Source: Gemmatimonadota bacterium
GTDB taxonomy: Bacteria; Gemmatimonadota; Gemmatimonadetes; Gemmatimonadales; GWC2-71-9
Assembly (NCBI GenBank): GCA_029862925.1
Contig: JAOTWJ010000011.1
Coordinates: 1-42,320, forward strand
DNA length: 42,320 bases
Direction: 5' to 3'
Each line of letters begins with the position of its first letter. The stretch's first letter is position 1. Below the pieces are notes generated by a model, which saw only the letters and a list, made by a program, of their open reading frames with translations, searched no databases and was not told where the DNA came from. Positions 1 through 9,822 of this stretch are shown here, piece after piece. The position numbers and the translations under genes were made by a program.

Positions 1-177
1 GACATCGTGAACGTGATGGGAGGCTCGATCGCGATTGGGCACCCATTTGGCGCAACCGGCGGCCGGGTGACGCTCACCCTGGTGCACGAGATGCAGCGGC
101 GCGACGTCCAGTTCGGCCTGATCTCGGTCTGCGCCCAGGGCGGCATGGGCTTCGCGATGGTGCTGGAGCGAGCATGA
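1..177 (+). CDS. Acetyl-CoA acyltransferase (thiolase), C-terminal end only
   Basis: The last 58 codons of a thiolase, cut by the window edge. It would catalyse the final thiolytic step of fatty-acid beta-oxidation in the cytoplasm. The tail shows two family active-site signatures: the GHPFGATGG block with its catalytic histidine, and a CAQGGMG block with the second catalytic cysteine that acts as acid/base. The TGA stop (175-177) overlaps the ATG of the next gene (174-176). The two genes are therefore translationally coupled and form a fadI/fadJ-like or fadA/fadB-like pair. The substrate chain-length class cannot be judged from the tail. Confidence 0.93.
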   Translation, partial: DIVNVMGGSIAIGHPFGATGGRVTLTLVHEMQRRDVQFGLISVCAQGGMGFAMVLERA

Positions 178-2303
178 CAGCCTTTACCACGACGGTCGCG
201 GACGGCATCGCCCGTCTGGTGCTCGATCTGCCGCATGAACCGATCAACAAGATCACCCGCGGGGTGCGAGAGGAGCTCGAGCAGCTGGTGGAGGAGGTGG
301 CCCGGGATGCCGCCATCCGTGCAGTGGTGCTGCTGTCGGGCAAGTCGGACACGTTCATCGCGGGCGCCGACATCGACGAATTCGTCGCACTACGGACCCG
401 CGACGAGGCCTACGCGCTCGTCAAGGGCGGACAGGCGCTCATCAATCGGCTGCCTGCCCTGGGCAAGCCGGTGGTGGCGGCCATCCACGGCGCCTGTCTC
501 GGCGGTGGACTCGAAGCGGCACTGGCGTGCACCTATCGGCTCGCGACCGAGCACGACAAGACGAAGATCGGCCTGCCCGAGGTGCAGCTGGGGATCATCC
601 CGGCCGCGGGCGGGTGTCAGCGACTGCCGCGCCTGATCGGGATCCAGGCGGCCCTGGACATCATCCTGGCCGGGAAGACGCTCCCGGCCAAGTCCGCCTT
701 CCGACGGGGGATCGTCGACGAACTGGTGCATCCGGCGGTGCTGGAGCGCGAAGCGATGCGCGCGGCGCGCCAACTGGCCGGCGGGTGGCGGCCCGCCCGC
801 CCGGGCGGCGGTGTGAAGGCCGCGTTGCTCGAAAAGAACCCGGCCGGTCGAGCGCTGGTGTTCGCCCTCGCGCGCAAACAGGTTCGGGCCAAGACCGGGG
901 GGCACTACCCGGCGCCGCTTACCGCCCTGCAGGCCGTGGAGCACGGCCTGCGCTATGGGGTCGACGCGGGGCTCGATTTCGAGGCGGCGAGTTTCGCGGA
1001 TCTCGCCGTGGGGGACGTGTCCCGCGAGTTGGTCCGCATCTTCTTCGCGACCACCGCTCTCAAGAAGGATTTTGGCGTGGCCGACGCGCCGGAGCCCCGT
1101 CCTGTCGAGCGGCTCGGCGTCGCCGGCGCGGGATTCATGGGCGCGGGGATCGGCGGGACCGCGGTGACACAGGCGGGCGTCGACGTGCGGTTGCGGGATA
1201 CCAGCCTGACGGCGGTCGGGAAGGGACTCGCCGCGGCGCGACGCATCGTGGACGACCGGCTCAAGCGGCGGCGCATCAGCAAGTACGAGCATCGCCGGCT
1301 CACGGCCCAACTGTCGGGCGGGACGGGATGGGCAGGGTTTCGGCGGGCCGATCTGGTGATCGAAGCCGTGTTCGAGGATCTCGACGTCAAGCACGCCGTG
1401 TTTCGCGAGCTGGAGGCGGAGGTCGGGGAGGAATGCATCCTCGCTTCGAATACCAGCACGATCCCGATCGAGCGTATCAGCGCGGTGCTGAGCCGCCCGG
1501 AGCGCGTCCTCGGCATGCACTTCTTCTCGCCGGTCGAGAAGATGCCGTTGCTCGAAGTCATCGTGACCGGACAAACCTCGCCCTCGGCGACCGCCACCGC
1601 GGTGGCGTTCGGGCGCCGGATGGGGAAGACGGTGGTCGTCGTCCAAGACCATCCCGGCTTCTGGGTGAATCGCATTCTCGCGCCGTACCTCAATGAGGCG
1701 GGACGGCTCGTGGCGGAGGGCGTCGAGATCGAAGGGCTCGATCGCCTGATGAAGCGGTTCGGCTTTCCGGTGGGGCCGATCACGCTGCTGGACGAAATCG
1801 GGCTCGACGTCGGGCTCAAGGCGTCGAGTGTGCTGCACGAGGCGTTCGGCGATCGCATGCGTCCCCAGGAGGGGCTCAAGGCCGTCGTCGCCGCGGGGCG
1901 CTTGGGGCGCAAGAGCGGCGGGGGCTTCTATCGCTATAAGAAAGGCAAGCGCCGGGGGGTCGACGAGTCGATCTACGCGCTGATCGGGACCCAGCCCGGC
2001 TCCGCGACGATCGCGGACGCCGATGTTCGGGACCGCCTGCTGTACGCCATGCTGAACGAAGCGGTGCGGGCGCTCGACGAAGGCGTCGTGCGCTCGCCCC
2101 GGGACGGCGACATCGCCGCCATCTTCGGCATCGGCTACCCACCATTCCTCGGTGGCCCGCTGCGGACGCTGGATCGCGCCGGGATTCCCCAGGCCGTCGA
2201 GATCCTGCGCCGACTCACGACGGCCTACGGCGACCGGTTCACCCCGGCGCCCCGGCTCGAGCGGATGGCCGCCGACGGCGAGCGCTTCTACCCCGACGAC
2301 TGA
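174..2303 (+). CDS. fadJ: Fatty-acid oxidation complex alpha subunit: enoyl-CoA hydratase / 3-hydroxyacyl-CoA dehydrogenase
   Basis: A 709-residue bifunctional beta-oxidation enzyme, the usual length for FadJ/FadB. The N-terminal crotonase domain (about 1-200) has the oxyanion-hole block [12 protein letters not shown] and the [10 protein letters not shown] block carrying the conserved glutamates. The central NAD-binding domain (from about 315) opens with the Rossmann motif [13 protein letters not shown]. It contains SNTST and [16 protein letters not shown], whose histidine is the dehydrogenase catalytic base. A C-terminal dehydrogenase helical region completes the protein. The start overlaps the thiolase stop (ATGA). 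FadJ and FadB cannot be separated by reading alone; the order thiolase then alpha subunit resembles fadI-fadJ. Confidence 0.93.
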   Translation: MTAFTTTVADGIARLVLDLPHEPINKITRGVREELEQLVEEVARDAAIRAVVLLSGKSDTFIAGADIDEFVALRTRDEAYALVKGGQALINRLPALGKPVVAAIHGACLGGGLEAALACTYRLATEHDKTKIGLPEVQLGIIPAAGGCQRLPRLIGIQAALDIILAGKTLPAKSAFRRGIVDELVHPAVLEREAMRAARQLAGGWRPARPGGGVKAALLEKNPAGRALVFALARKQVRAKTGGHYPAPLTALQAVEHGLRYGVDAGLDFEAASFADLAVGDVSRELVRIFFATTALKKDFGVADAPEPRPVERLGVAGAGFMGAGIGGTAVTQAGVDVRLRDTSLTAVGKGLAAARRIVDDRLKRRRISKYEHRRLTAQLSGGTGWAGFRRADLVIEAVFEDLDVKHAVFRELEAEVGEECILASNTSTIPIERISAVLSRPERVLGMHFFSPVEKMPLLEVIVTGQTSPSATATAVAFGRRMGKTVVVVQDHPGFWVNRILAPYLNEAGRLVAEGVEIEGLDRLMKRFGFPVGPITLLDEIGLDVGLKASSVLHEAFGDRMRPQEGLKAVVAAGRLGRKSGGGFYRYKKGKRRGVDESIYALIGTQPGSATIADADVRDRLLYAMLNEAVRALDEGVVRSPRDGDIAAIFGIGYPPFLGGPLRTLDRAGIPQAVEILRRLTTAYGDRFTPAPRLERMAADGERFYPDD

Positions 2304-2321
2304 TTCGAAACGGACCGAGAC

Positions 2322-3260
2322 ATGCTGCGGAGCAGCTTCCTGTGGCTCAGCGAGCAGCGAAGCATCTTCGAGTTCATCAAGCGCAACGGTCTGGCGCGCC
2401 GGTTCGCCTCGCGCTTCGTGGCGGGGGAGACCCTCGATCACGCGATGACCGCCACGCGGGAGCTGAACGCCAAGGACATCAGCGTCAGTCTTGACCTGCT
2501 GGGCGAGAGCGTCACGACGCCGGAGGAGGCGACCGGAGCGCGCGACGCGGCCGTCGCGATTCTGGACCGGATTCAGGCCGTCGGTGTCCGCGCGAATCTG
2601 TCGATCAAGCTCACCCAGATGGGGCTCGATCTCGACCAGGCCCTCGCAGCCGCCAACGTGACTGCCATCCTCGAACGCGCGCGCGCCCACGGCATCTTCG
2701 TGCGGATCGACATGGAAGCGTCGGAGTACGTCCAGCGCACGCTGGACCTGTTCCACACGCAGCTGCTCGGTGCGTACGGGGATCTGGTAGGGGTGGTCAT
2801 TCAGACGATGCTGCGGCGGGCGGAGACGGACGTCGAGGCGCTGCTCGCCGCGCGGGCCCGCGTCCGCCTCGTGAAAGGCGCGTACCAGGAGCCCGACTCG
2901 GTGGCGTTTCCCGCCAAGCGGGACGTGGACGCGACGTTTGCCAGCCTGAGCGAACGGATGCTGGAGCGGGGGAACTACCCCGCCTTTGCGACGCATGACG
3001 AGCGGCTCATCACGCACGTGAAACGGTACGCGCGGGCGCACGACATCCCCGCGGAGCGGTTCGAGTTTCAGCTGCTCTACGGGGTGCGCCGCGATCTTCA
3101 GGAGCAGCTCCGCCGGGAAGGGTACAACGTACGGGTGTATGTCCCCTACGGCACCGAATGGTATCCGTACCTCATGCGCCGCCTGGCGGAACGGCCGGCG
3201 AACGTCGCGTTCATGGTCGGCAGCCTGGCCCGCGAGACGTTCGGTCGCCGCGCTTCCTGA
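2322..3260 (+). CDS. Proline dehydrogenase (FAD-dependent)
   Basis: A 312-residue monofunctional proline dehydrogenase, the size of the Bacillus/Thermus type rather than the long PutA fusion. It oxidises proline to pyrroline-5-carboxylate using FAD. Recognisable barrel blocks are DLLGESV, RIDMEAS, LVKGAYQEP, ATHDERLI, FQLLYGVR and the C-terminal YVPYGTEWYPYLMRRLAERPANV with paired arginines expected to bind the substrate carboxylate. It starts 18 nt after the fadJ-like stop, so it is probably in the same operon. No P5C dehydrogenase lies nearby. The stop TGA (3258-3260) overlaps the next ATG. Confidence 0.93.
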   Translation: MLRSSFLWLSEQRSIFEFIKRNGLARRFASRFVAGETLDHAMTATRELNAKDISVSLDLLGESVTTPEEATGARDAAVAILDRIQAVGVRANLSIKLTQMGLDLDQALAAANVTAILERARAHGIFVRIDMEASEYVQRTLDLFHTQLLGAYGDLVGVVIQTMLRRAETDVEALLAARARVRLVKGAYQEPDSVAFPAKRDVDATFASLSERMLERGNYPAFATHDERLITHVKRYARAHDIPAERFEFQLLYGVRRDLQEQLRREGYNVRVYVPYGTEWYPYLMRRLAERPANVAFMVGSLARETFGRRAS

Positions 3261-3580
3261 TGGACGACGCGACCTACGGCGGGTACGTCGCCCGACACGG
3301 GCGCCCCCCGGCGTTCACCGGGAGCGACGGCGCGTCGTACTCGGTGGCCGTCCTGGTGGACGCGGCACCGAGTGGCTCCGCCCGGTACGGAGCCGCCTTC
3401 CTGTTCGTGCGCTGGTCGCCGGCGGGTGACCGCCCGGCTGGTCACGTCGAATCCGGGTTCCTGACGTACGGGGACACTCCGGATGCGGCCGAGCTGGGAT
3501 TGCGGGAGATCTCGCTGTTCGACATCAAAGCCCACCTCGACCGCGCCATCGCGGCGCGCGTCGACTTTCCCGACCCGTAG
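3260..3580 (+). CDS. Small conserved-looking protein of unknown function
   Basis: A 106-residue protein. I chose the ATG at 3260 because it overlaps the proline dehydrogenase stop (TGATG), implying translational coupling. An upstream in-frame start would sit inside the previous gene. The sequence has an alternating strand-like pattern in the middle (SYSVAVLVD, GAAFLFVRW, VESGFLTYG), then a helical end (LFDIKAHLDRAIAAR). No signal peptide or catalytic motif is evident. I do not recognise the family. Its position between proline dehydrogenase and rsgA does not define a role. Confidence 0.75.
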   Translation: MDDATYGGYVARHGRPPAFTGSDGASYSVAVLVDAAPSGSARYGAAFLFVRWSPAGDRPAGHVESGFLTYGDTPDAAELGLREISLFDIKAHLDRAIAARVDFPDP

Positions 3581-3582
3581 CG

Positions 3583-4488
3583 TTGCCCGACGGCATCGTC
3601 TTGTCGTGTACGGGCGGTCGGTATGGGGTCTACGTGGACGGCCACCGGCTCGAAGCCGTCCTGCGGGGCCGCATGAAGCACCGGTCGGACGAGACGGTCT
3701 TGGTCGGAGACCGGGTGGTCCTGGCGCTGCATGGTCCCGAGGCGGCGACCATCGAGGGTATCCACCCGCGGCGCACGCTGCTGCGGCGCCGCAGCCCCGG
3801 GCGGGCCCGGGGCGTACGGGCGCTCGCGGCGAACATCGATCAGGTCGTGGTGGTCGGCGCCGCACGGATGCCTGACTGGGATCCGGCCCTCATGGACCGG
3901 TTCACCGCTGTGGCGGAGGCGAACGACCTCCCGATCGTGATCGTGGTGAACAAGGCAGATCTGGATGCCTCGGCCACGGCGCACGGGGTCCCCTACCGGC
4001 AAGCGGGCTACCCCGTGATCGTCACGAGCGCAACGGCGGGAACCGGGCTGGGCGCGCTGCGTCGGCAGCTGGCGGGTGCCGTCTCGCTGTTCACTGGTCC
4101 CACGGGAGTGGGAAAATCGACGCTGCTCAACGCGCTGGTCCCCGGACTCACGCTGCGGACGGCTGTCGTGAGCCGCCGATCGCACGCGGGGCGGCATACG
4201 ACCGTGGCCGCAGAGATGCACCCCTTGGGGGACGAGGGATTCGTGGTGGATACACCGGGCCTTCGCGACATCGGGCTCTGGGGGCTGGACCCACTGGAAG
4301 TGGGAGCGGCGTTCCCGGAATTCGCCTCCCGGCGGGACGGGTGTCGATTTGACAACTGCCGGCATCGGGACGAACCGAGTTGTGCGGTGCGCGCGGCCGT
4401 CGACCGGGGCGACATCGCCGGAACTCGATACACCTCGTACCGCCGCCTGCTCGACGAGGCGGAAGCCGCCGCCCGACCGTGGACGTGA
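3583..4488 (+). CDS. rsgA: Ribosome small subunit-dependent GTPase A
   Basis: A 301-residue circularly permuted GTPase that assists late 30S subunit maturation. An N-terminal OB-fold (about 1-75) binds the ribosome. The G motifs occur in permuted order: G4 NKAD, then the P-loop GPTGVGKST, then G3 DTPG. The C-terminal zinc knuckle is visible as CRFDNCRHRDEPSC. The only sensible start is the TTG at 3583, 2 nt after the previous stop, and it gives a full-length OB-fold. It is co-oriented and tightly packed with the upstream genes. Confidence 0.94.
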   Translation: MPDGIVLSCTGGRYGVYVDGHRLEAVLRGRMKHRSDETVLVGDRVVLALHGPEAATIEGIHPRRTLLRRRSPGRARGVRALAANIDQVVVVGAARMPDWDPALMDRFTAVAEANDLPIVIVVNKADLDASATAHGVPYRQAGYPVIVTSATAGTGLGALRRQLAGAVSLFTGPTGVGKSTLLNALVPGLTLRTAVVSRRSHAGRHTTVAAEMHPLGDEGFVVDTPGLRDIGLWGLDPLEVGAAFPEFASRRDGCRFDNCRHRDEPSCAVRAAVDRGDIAGTRYTSYRRLLDEAEAAARPWT

Positions 4489-4493
4489 GACTC

Positions 4494-4509
4494 CCGGGCG
4501 ACAGCCCGG
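4494..4509. repeat. Small GC hairpin after rsgA
   Basis: CCGGGC (4494-4499), loop GACA, GCCCGG (4504-4509): a perfect 6-bp stem 5 nt after the rsgA stop. There is no following T run, so it is at best a weak processing or termination site. The remaining space to the next start (4510-4569) shows no clear -10 box. Confidence 0.3.
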
Positions 4510-4569
4510 CCGGGACTGGCGAGGACCGGGTCCCTGCGCCAACGTGTTGGGCGACCGAGTGAATGCGAC

Positions 4570-5778
4570 ATGTCTGCTGCCGTGCTTCCCCCGCTGATCG
4601 CCCCCTTCGCCGCCGAACGATATCGCGCGGTGGACCGGCTGGGCGACCTCGTTGCCCCTCCCTACGACGTCATCTCGATGACGTTCCGCGACACGCTCGC
4701 GGCACGCCATCCCCACAACATCGTGCGACTCATTCTGCCGAGTGGACCGGGGAACCGGTACGACGCGGCGGCGAAGCTCCTCGCGCAATGGCGTGCCGAG
4801 GGGGTGCTCGAGCGTGATCCGGCGCCCGGCGTCTACGTCGTGCAGCAGGAGTTCCTGACGCCCGACGGCCGCACCCACCTCCGGACCGGCGTCATCGCGG
4901 GTCTCCATGTCGAGCCGTACGATGCGGGTCGGGTGCGTCCGCACGAGCACACGCATCGCGGGCCGAAAGAGGACAGGCTGGCACTCGCGCGCGCCACTGG
5001 CGCGATGCTCGAGACGATCTTCGTGCTCGCGCGCGACGAGCGCGGCCACCTCCAGCGGCGGCTGGACGGTGTCACGCACCATGAACCGCTGGCCGTCGCC
5101 GAGCTCGATGGGGTCGCGATCGGACTGTGGCGGGTGGGGGGCGTGCAGGGGCGCGAGATCGCCCACGCGGTGGGCGACGGGCCGCTGTACATCGCCGACG
5201 GCCACCATCGGTTTGAGACCGCCAATGCCTTGCGGGCGGAGCTCCCCGTGGCGGAGCGGATGCCGGCCCTCGTGGTGCCGCTGCGCGACCCCGGGCTGTT
5301 CGTGTTGCCCACTCACCGACTGGTGACGGGCACGCCCATCGATCCCGTGGCGCTCGTGACGGCCTGGGCGCGTCACTTTGCGGTGGACGAGCGTGAGGCC
5401 GAGTTGGACCCGCGGGGCCTGTTGGAGGGACTCGGGGCCGGGGCGTCGGCGGTGGTGGTGCTGCCGCAGGGGCGGGTGCTGGCGCTCTCAGCTCCGAGTC
5501 CGCAGGACGGGGAGCTCGAGATCGCCGTGGTCGAGCGCGACGTCGTGCAACCCCTGCTGGCCGCGGCGGGTCCCGCGGGCGCGCTCAGCTACACCGCGCA
5601 TCCCGGTGAGGTGTTCGATGCGGTCGGGCGGGGCTCCGCTGCGGCGGGCGTGCTGGTCCGGCCGACTCCGGTCGAGCGTGTTCTGGCGGTGGCGGACGCG
5701 CGCGGCGTCATGCCGCCCAAGTCCACGTATTTCGCGCCGAAAGTGCCCAGCGGCCTCGTGTTTCTCCCCTACGTCTGA
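4570..5778 (+). CDS. DUF1015 family protein
   Basis: A 402-residue cytoplasmic protein of the DUF1015 family (COG4198), typical in length. The recognisable N-terminus is APFAAERYRAVDRLGDLVAPPYDVIS. It is followed by RPHEHTHRGPKEDRLAL and the central YIADGHHRFETA block, the strongest family signature. The C-terminus MPPKSTYFAPKVPSGLVFLPYV is also characteristic. The biochemical role is not established to my knowledge; the charged HTHRGPKEDR and GHHRF blocks look like a ligand or phosphate site, which is inference. A small helical-protein gene follows after 29 nt. Confidence 0.88.
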   Translation: MSAAVLPPLIAPFAAERYRAVDRLGDLVAPPYDVISMTFRDTLAARHPHNIVRLILPSGPGNRYDAAAKLLAQWRAEGVLERDPAPGVYVVQQEFLTPDGRTHLRTGVIAGLHVEPYDAGRVRPHEHTHRGPKEDRLALARATGAMLETIFVLARDERGHLQRRLDGVTHHEPLAVAELDGVAIGLWRVGGVQGREIAHAVGDGPLYIADGHHRFETANALRAELPVAERMPALVVPLRDPGLFVLPTHRLVTGTPIDPVALVTAWARHFAVDEREAELDPRGLLEGLGAGASAVVVLPQGRVLALSAPSPQDGELEIAVVERDVVQPLLAAAGPAGALSYTAHPGEVFDAVGRGSAAAGVLVRPTPVERVLAVADARGVMPPKSTYFAPKVPSGLVFLPYV

Positions 5779-5807
5779 ACCGAGCCGGACGTCTACCGGA
5801 GTCAACG

Positions 5808-6059
5808 ATGAGTCCCCGATCGCGCCAACGGATCCTGGAGAACCTCGAAGCGGTCTATCGCGAGGCCTATGATCGGGCGAAGGCGCTCAGCGACGAGCCG
5901 CGGATGACCGAACTCGACGCGTCCTTCCAGCGCGAGCAACTCCTGCTCGAAGTTCTGCTCGACATCCGCGACGGACTGTATGCGATCGGCGAGGCGCCAT
6001 CCTCGACATCGGCTCTGGAGAAGCTCGACGTGTTGCGGAAGCTCACCCGACTGCGCTGA
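5808..6059 (+). CDS. Small helical protein, unknown function
   Basis: An 83-residue, highly charged, predicted mostly alpha-helical protein with no signal peptide or cysteine. A Shine-Dalgarno GGAG (5798-5801) lies 6 nt before the ATG, which supports the start. It sits between the DUF1015 gene and the S41 protease, all co-oriented with short gaps, so it is probably co-transcribed. I do not recognise the family. The heptad-like leucines in the second half could mediate a coiled-coil or helical bundle. Confidence 0.75.
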   Translation: MSPRSRQRILENLEAVYREAYDRAKALSDEPRMTELDASFQREQLLLEVLLDIRDGLYAIGEAPSSTSALEKLDVLRKLTRLR

Positions 6060-6103
6060 TCCCCAGCGGCGTCATCCGGCGCCCACTGTCAACGGGGGCC
6101 CTC

Positions 6104-7663
6104 ATGCTGCTGCCACTCCGATCCGTCCTGCTGGTCTGCGTCGCGATGGTGCCGGCGCGGCTGGGTGTCGCCCAGGCCCGGTCGAACTACGAAGAGCTCC
6201 AGACGTTCTCCGGCGTGCTGAACCACATCCGCGTCAACTACGTGGACTCGGTGCACTACGGGGACTTGGTGCGCGCGGCGATCGATGGCGTGCTGCGCTC
6301 GCTCGACCCGCACAGCCGCTTCGTTGCGCGAGAGGACGTCGAACGGGGTGCCGCACTCCAGCGCGGCGACCTGGGCTCGGTGGGCCTGGTCCTGGAAGAC
6401 GTAGATGGGCTGCCGACGGTGCTCACCGTGCTGGACCGGAGCCCGGCGGACAAGAAGGGCATTGCGGCGGGCGACCGCGTCGTGGCGATCGATGACACGA
6501 CGATAGCCGGCCTGGACGCCAAGACGGTAGAGCTCAGGCTCGCGGGGAAGCCGGGCAGCCGCGTGACGCTCTCGTTGGAACGCGGCCCCCGCCTGGAGCC
6601 CCAGTCCTACCGCGTCGCGCTCAAGCGTGAGCGCATCGTCCCGCGGTCGGTCGGCATGGTGCACCTGCTGGACCGGACGACGGGATACGTCTGGCTGGCC
6701 GAGTTCGGCAGCAAGGCACCCGATGAGCTGGAGAAGGCCATCAACCAGGTCAGGCGTGACGGGGCCCGGCAACTGGTGCTCGATCTGCGAGGCAACCCGG
6801 GCGGGAGCGTCGCGGCCTCGGTGGAGATCGCCTCGCTGTTCCTGCCGCGCAACACGCTCGTGTTCCGCACCTGCGGTCGCAAGCGGGACGTCGACGAGGA
6901 CTTCGTGACCAAGAGAGACGGGAAGTTCCGCGACCTTCCCTTGATCGTGTTGATCGACCGGCGCAGTGCCAGCGCGTCGGAGGCCCTGGCAGGGTCGCTC
7001 CAGGATCACGATCGGGCGTTGCTGGTCGGCAGCCGCAGCTTCGGCAAGGCCCTGATGCAGGCGCCGTTCGTGCTTCCCGCGGGCGATATCGTGTGGCTCA
7101 CGATCGGACGCGTACTGACCCCGAGCGGACGCTTCATCCAGCGCCGCTATCAGGACCTGCGGGCGGAACAGTACTTGAGCTTTGCGGGGCGTTCCGGCGC
7201 CGAGCGGGATACGGCGGAGGTGTTCCACACGACGGCGGGGCGTGCGGTGCGCGGCGGTGGCGGCATCCGGCCGGACGTCGAGGTGTCCGAGCCCCGCGCC
7301 ATCCCGGTGTGGCATGCCGTCGCGGCGGACTCCGGATTCGATGATGCGGTGGCCGACAGCGTGGGGTTTGACCTGCCGCCGGGCGATCAGGCACGCGCGG
7401 AGTGGGAGTCCGACGCCCAGCGGTGGCACGCGGATCTGCTCGCGCCGTTTCTCGCGAGAGTCCGGCAGCGGCTGGGGGTCACGGCGGTCCCGGACAGCGC
7501 GCTAGCCTGGCGGTTGACGCGCGGCCTCGCGGCGCGGACCATCGAGGTGCGTTGGGGGGCGGACGCGCGGGACGCGTTCCTCCTGCGGACCGATCCGGTG
7601 ACCGCGCTCGCCGTGGCGCAGTTCCCCGGGCTCGCGGCCCGGCTGGCCCCACCCGGGCAGTAG
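6104..7663 (+). CDS. S41 carboxyl-terminal processing protease with PDZ domain
   Basis: A 519-residue exported protease of the CtpA/Prc type. An N-terminal signal segment (about 1-24, [17 protein letters not shown] then VAQA) sends it to the periplasm. A PDZ domain (about 85-165) recognises substrate C-termini. The catalytic core shows the SASASE motif (nucleophile most likely Ser290) and SFGK with general-base Lys315. The spacing of 25 equals that of E. coli Prc. The C-terminal 150 residues are a less conserved helical extension. It probably trims envelope proteins or peptidoglycan hydrolases. The gene follows the small helical-protein gene by 44 nt. Confidence 0.92.
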   Translation: MLLPLRSVLLVCVAMVPARLGVAQARSNYEELQTFSGVLNHIRVNYVDSVHYGDLVRAAIDGVLRSLDPHSRFVAREDVERGAALQRGDLGSVGLVLEDVDGLPTVLTVLDRSPADKKGIAAGDRVVAIDDTTIAGLDAKTVELRLAGKPGSRVTLSLERGPRLEPQSYRVALKRERIVPRSVGMVHLLDRTTGYVWLAEFGSKAPDELEKAINQVRRDGARQLVLDLRGNPGGSVAASVEIASLFLPRNTLVFRTCGRKRDVDEDFVTKRDGKFRDLPLIVLIDRRSASASEALAGSLQDHDRALLVGSRSFGKALMQAPFVLPAGDIVWLTIGRVLTPSGRFIQRRYQDLRAEQYLSFAGRSGAERDTAEVFHTTAGRAVRGGGGIRPDVEVSEPRAIPVWHAVAADSGFDDAVADSVGFDLPPGDQARAEWESDAQRWHADLLAPFLARVRQRLGVTAVPDSALAWRLTRGLAARTIEVRWGADARDAFLLRTDPVTALAVAQFPGLAARLAPPGQ

Positions 7664-7665
7664 GC

Positions 7666-7671
7666 TATTTT
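7666..7671 (+). promoter_or_regulatory. Putative -10 box, leaderless start of the E1 gene
   Basis: TATTTT, then 6 nt, then the ATG at 7678. The spacing would put transcription initiation at or next to the A of the start codon. No Shine-Dalgarno sequence fits in between. This supports both the chosen start and a promoter separate from the protease gene, which ends at 7663. Confidence 0.45.
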
Positions 7672-7677
7672 TGGCCG

Positions 7678-9822
7678 ATGCCTCCCAAGACCGGATCTCG
7701 GACCAACCCCAGTGCCCGGCGGGCGACGGCGGTACGCCTCGAGAAGGCGGAGCTGCTGGACATGTACCGGCTCATGCTGCTGTCCCGGCGCATCGACGAC
7801 AAGGAGATCCAGCTCAAGCGGCAGAACAAGATCTTCTTCCAGATCTCCGGCGCCGGGCACGAGGCCATCCTCGTGGCAGCGGGCAAGGTGTTCAAACCCG
7901 CCTACGACTGGTTCTACCCGTACTACCGCGACCGGGCGCTGTGCCTGGCGCTCGGTATGACCCCAACCGAGATGCTCCTCGAAGCGGTGGCTGCCGCCGA
8001 CGATCCCAATTCGGGGGGACGCCAGATGCCCTCGCATTGGGGGCACGAGGCACTCAACATCGTCAGCTCGTCGAGCCCCACGGGGACGCAGTACCTCAAC
8101 GCGGTCGGCTGCGCGGAAGCCTGGTACCGCTACGACCGGATCGCGACGATCCCCGATCGGCTGGAGCGGATCAGGAGCGACGAAGTGGTGTTCTGCTCCT
8201 CCGGTGACGGCACGACGAGCGAAGGCGAGTTCTGGGAGGCGCTCAACTCGGCGAGCACCCTCAAACTCCCGGTCGTGTTCGTGATCGAGGACAACAAGTA
8301 CGCGATCTCGGTTCCGGTCGAGGTGCAGACGGCGGGGGGCTCCATCTCGAAGCTGCTGGCGGGGTTTCCACACTTCCATATCGAAGAGGTGGACGGCTGT
8401 GACCCCCTCGCGTCCTACGAATCGCTGACGCGTGCGGTGCAGTACTGCCGGGCCCGGCGCGGGCCGGCGCTCGTGCACGCGCACGTGATCCGGCCGTACT
8501 CCCACTCGCTGTCGGACGACGAGGTGATGTACAAGACGACGGAGGAGCGGGAGGCGGAGGCCGAGCGCGACCCGCTGCGCACGTACCCGGAATACCTGCT
8601 GGCCGAGGGCCATGCCACCGAAGCGGAGCTGGACGAGATTCGGGCGAAGGTCGACGAGGAACTGGAGATCGCCACGGAGATCGCGCTCGCCTCGCCCCAG
8701 CCGGGGCCGGAGACCGTGTACGCGTACGTGTACTCGCCCGACGTGGATCCCACAGCCGAGCCGTTTGATACCGAAGACGATCCGCAGTTCGAGGGCCAGC
8801 CCACGACGATGGTGGATCTCCTCAACAAGTGCATGGAAGACGAGATGCGGCGGGACCCGCGCATCCTGATTTTCGGCGAGGACGTGGCGGACACGTCGCG
8901 CGAGGAGTATGTCGACCGCGTCAAGGGCAAGGGCGGGGTCTTCAAGGTGACGTGGCTGCTCCAGAAGAAGTTCGGGCACGATCGCGTCTACAACTCGCCC
9001 CTGGCGGAGGCGAACATCGTCGGCCGGGCGATCGGGCTGGCGACCCGCGGCCTGAAGCCCGTCGTGGAGATCCAGTTCTTCGACTATATCTGGCCGGCGT
9101 ATCACCAGATCCGGAACGAGCTCGCCCTACTCCGCTGGCGGAGCAACAACGCCTTCAGCGCCCCCGTCGTGATTCGTGCGACGTACGGCGGCTACCTGAA
9201 GGGCGGTGCCGTGTACCATTCGCAAACCGGCGCGTCGCTGTTCACGCACATCCCGGGACTCCGGGTGGTGTGCCCCGCCACCGCGCTCGATGCCGGCGGC
9301 CTGCTGCGCACGGCCATTCGATGTGACGACCCCGTGCTGTTTCTGGAGCACAAGCACCTGTACCGCCAGACATACAACAAGGGCTCCTACCCCGGGCCGA
9401 ACTTCATGATTCCGTTCGGCAAGGCGAAGGTGGTCCGCGCCGGCACCGACGTCACGGTGATCACGTATGGGGCGGTCGTGCAGCGGACGCTCACTGCGGC
9501 CAAGCTGGTCGAGGAGTCGGACGGGATCAGCGTCGAGGTGCTCGATCTGCGGTCTCTGAACCCGGTGGACTGGGAGCGGATCGGCGCGTCCGTGCGCAAG
9601 ACCAACAAAGTGCTGGTTGCCTACGAGGATTCGCTTTCCTGGGGGTATGGCGCGGAGATCGCGGCGCGGATCGCCGACGAGCATTTCGCCTGGCTGGACG
9701 CACCCGTCAAGCGACTGGCGGCGACCGATACGTTCGTCGCGTATGCGCCGGAACTGGAAGAGGTAATTCTGCCGCAGGCGGAAGGGATCGCGGAGGGGAT
9801 CCGCGCGCTGCACCGGTTCTAG
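7678..9822 (+). CDS. Fused alpha-beta E1 component of a 2-oxoacid (branched-chain type) dehydrogenase
   Basis: A 714-residue thiamine-diphosphate enzyme with both E1 subunits in one chain. The alpha half (about 1-370) has the [15 protein letters not shown]...EDNKYAIS segment, the GDG-to-N motif that binds Mg-ThDP. The beta half starts near residue 380 ([20 protein letters not shown]) and has [20 protein letters not shown] and [15 protein letters not shown]. It would decarboxylate a 2-oxoacid, probably 2-oxoisovalerate-like, and pass the acyl group to an E2 lipoyl protein that is not in this window. The start at 7678 is preferred over an upstream in-frame start inside the protease gene. Its TAG stop lies on a CTAG shared with the convergent kinase stop. 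Confidence 0.92.
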   Translation: MPPKTGSRTNPSARRATAVRLEKAELLDMYRLMLLSRRIDDKEIQLKRQNKIFFQISGAGHEAILVAAGKVFKPAYDWFYPYYRDRALCLALGMTPTEMLLEAVAAADDPNSGGRQMPSHWGHEALNIVSSSSPTGTQYLNAVGCAEAWYRYDRIATIPDRLERIRSDEVVFCSSGDGTTSEGEFWEALNSASTLKLPVVFVIEDNKYAISVPVEVQTAGGSISKLLAGFPHFHIEEVDGCDPLASYESLTRAVQYCRARRGPALVHAHVIRPYSHSLSDDEVMYKTTEEREAEAERDPLRTYPEYLLAEGHATEAELDEIRAKVDEELEIATEIALASPQPGPETVYAYVYSPDVDPTAEPFDTEDDPQFEGQPTTMVDLLNKCMEDEMRRDPRILIFGEDVADTSREEYVDRVKGKGGVFKVTWLLQKKFGHDRVYNSPLAEANIVGRAIGLATRGLKPVVEIQFFDYIWPAYHQIRNELALLRWRSNNAFSAPVVIRATYGGYLKGGAVYHSQTGASLFTHIPGLRVVCPATALDAGGLLRTAIRCDDPVLFLEHKHLYRQTYNKGSYPGPNFMIPFGKAKVVRAGTDVTVITYGAVVQRTLTAAKLVEESDGISVEVLDLRSLNPVDWERIGASVRKTNKVLVAYEDSLSWGYGAEIAARIADEHFAWLDAPVKRLAATDTFVAYAPELEEVILPQAEGIAEGIRALHRF

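Noticed and set aside
390-3041. An 883-codon minus-strand open frame opposite the fadJ-like and proline dehydrogenase genes
   Set aside because: It is a GC-driven antisense shadow: arginine/proline/histidine-rich with no domain, while the plus strand encodes two clear enzymes.
3442-5376. A 644-codon minus-strand open frame opposite rsgA and the DUF1015 gene
   Set aside because: Low-complexity composition and complete overlap with two well-supported genes.
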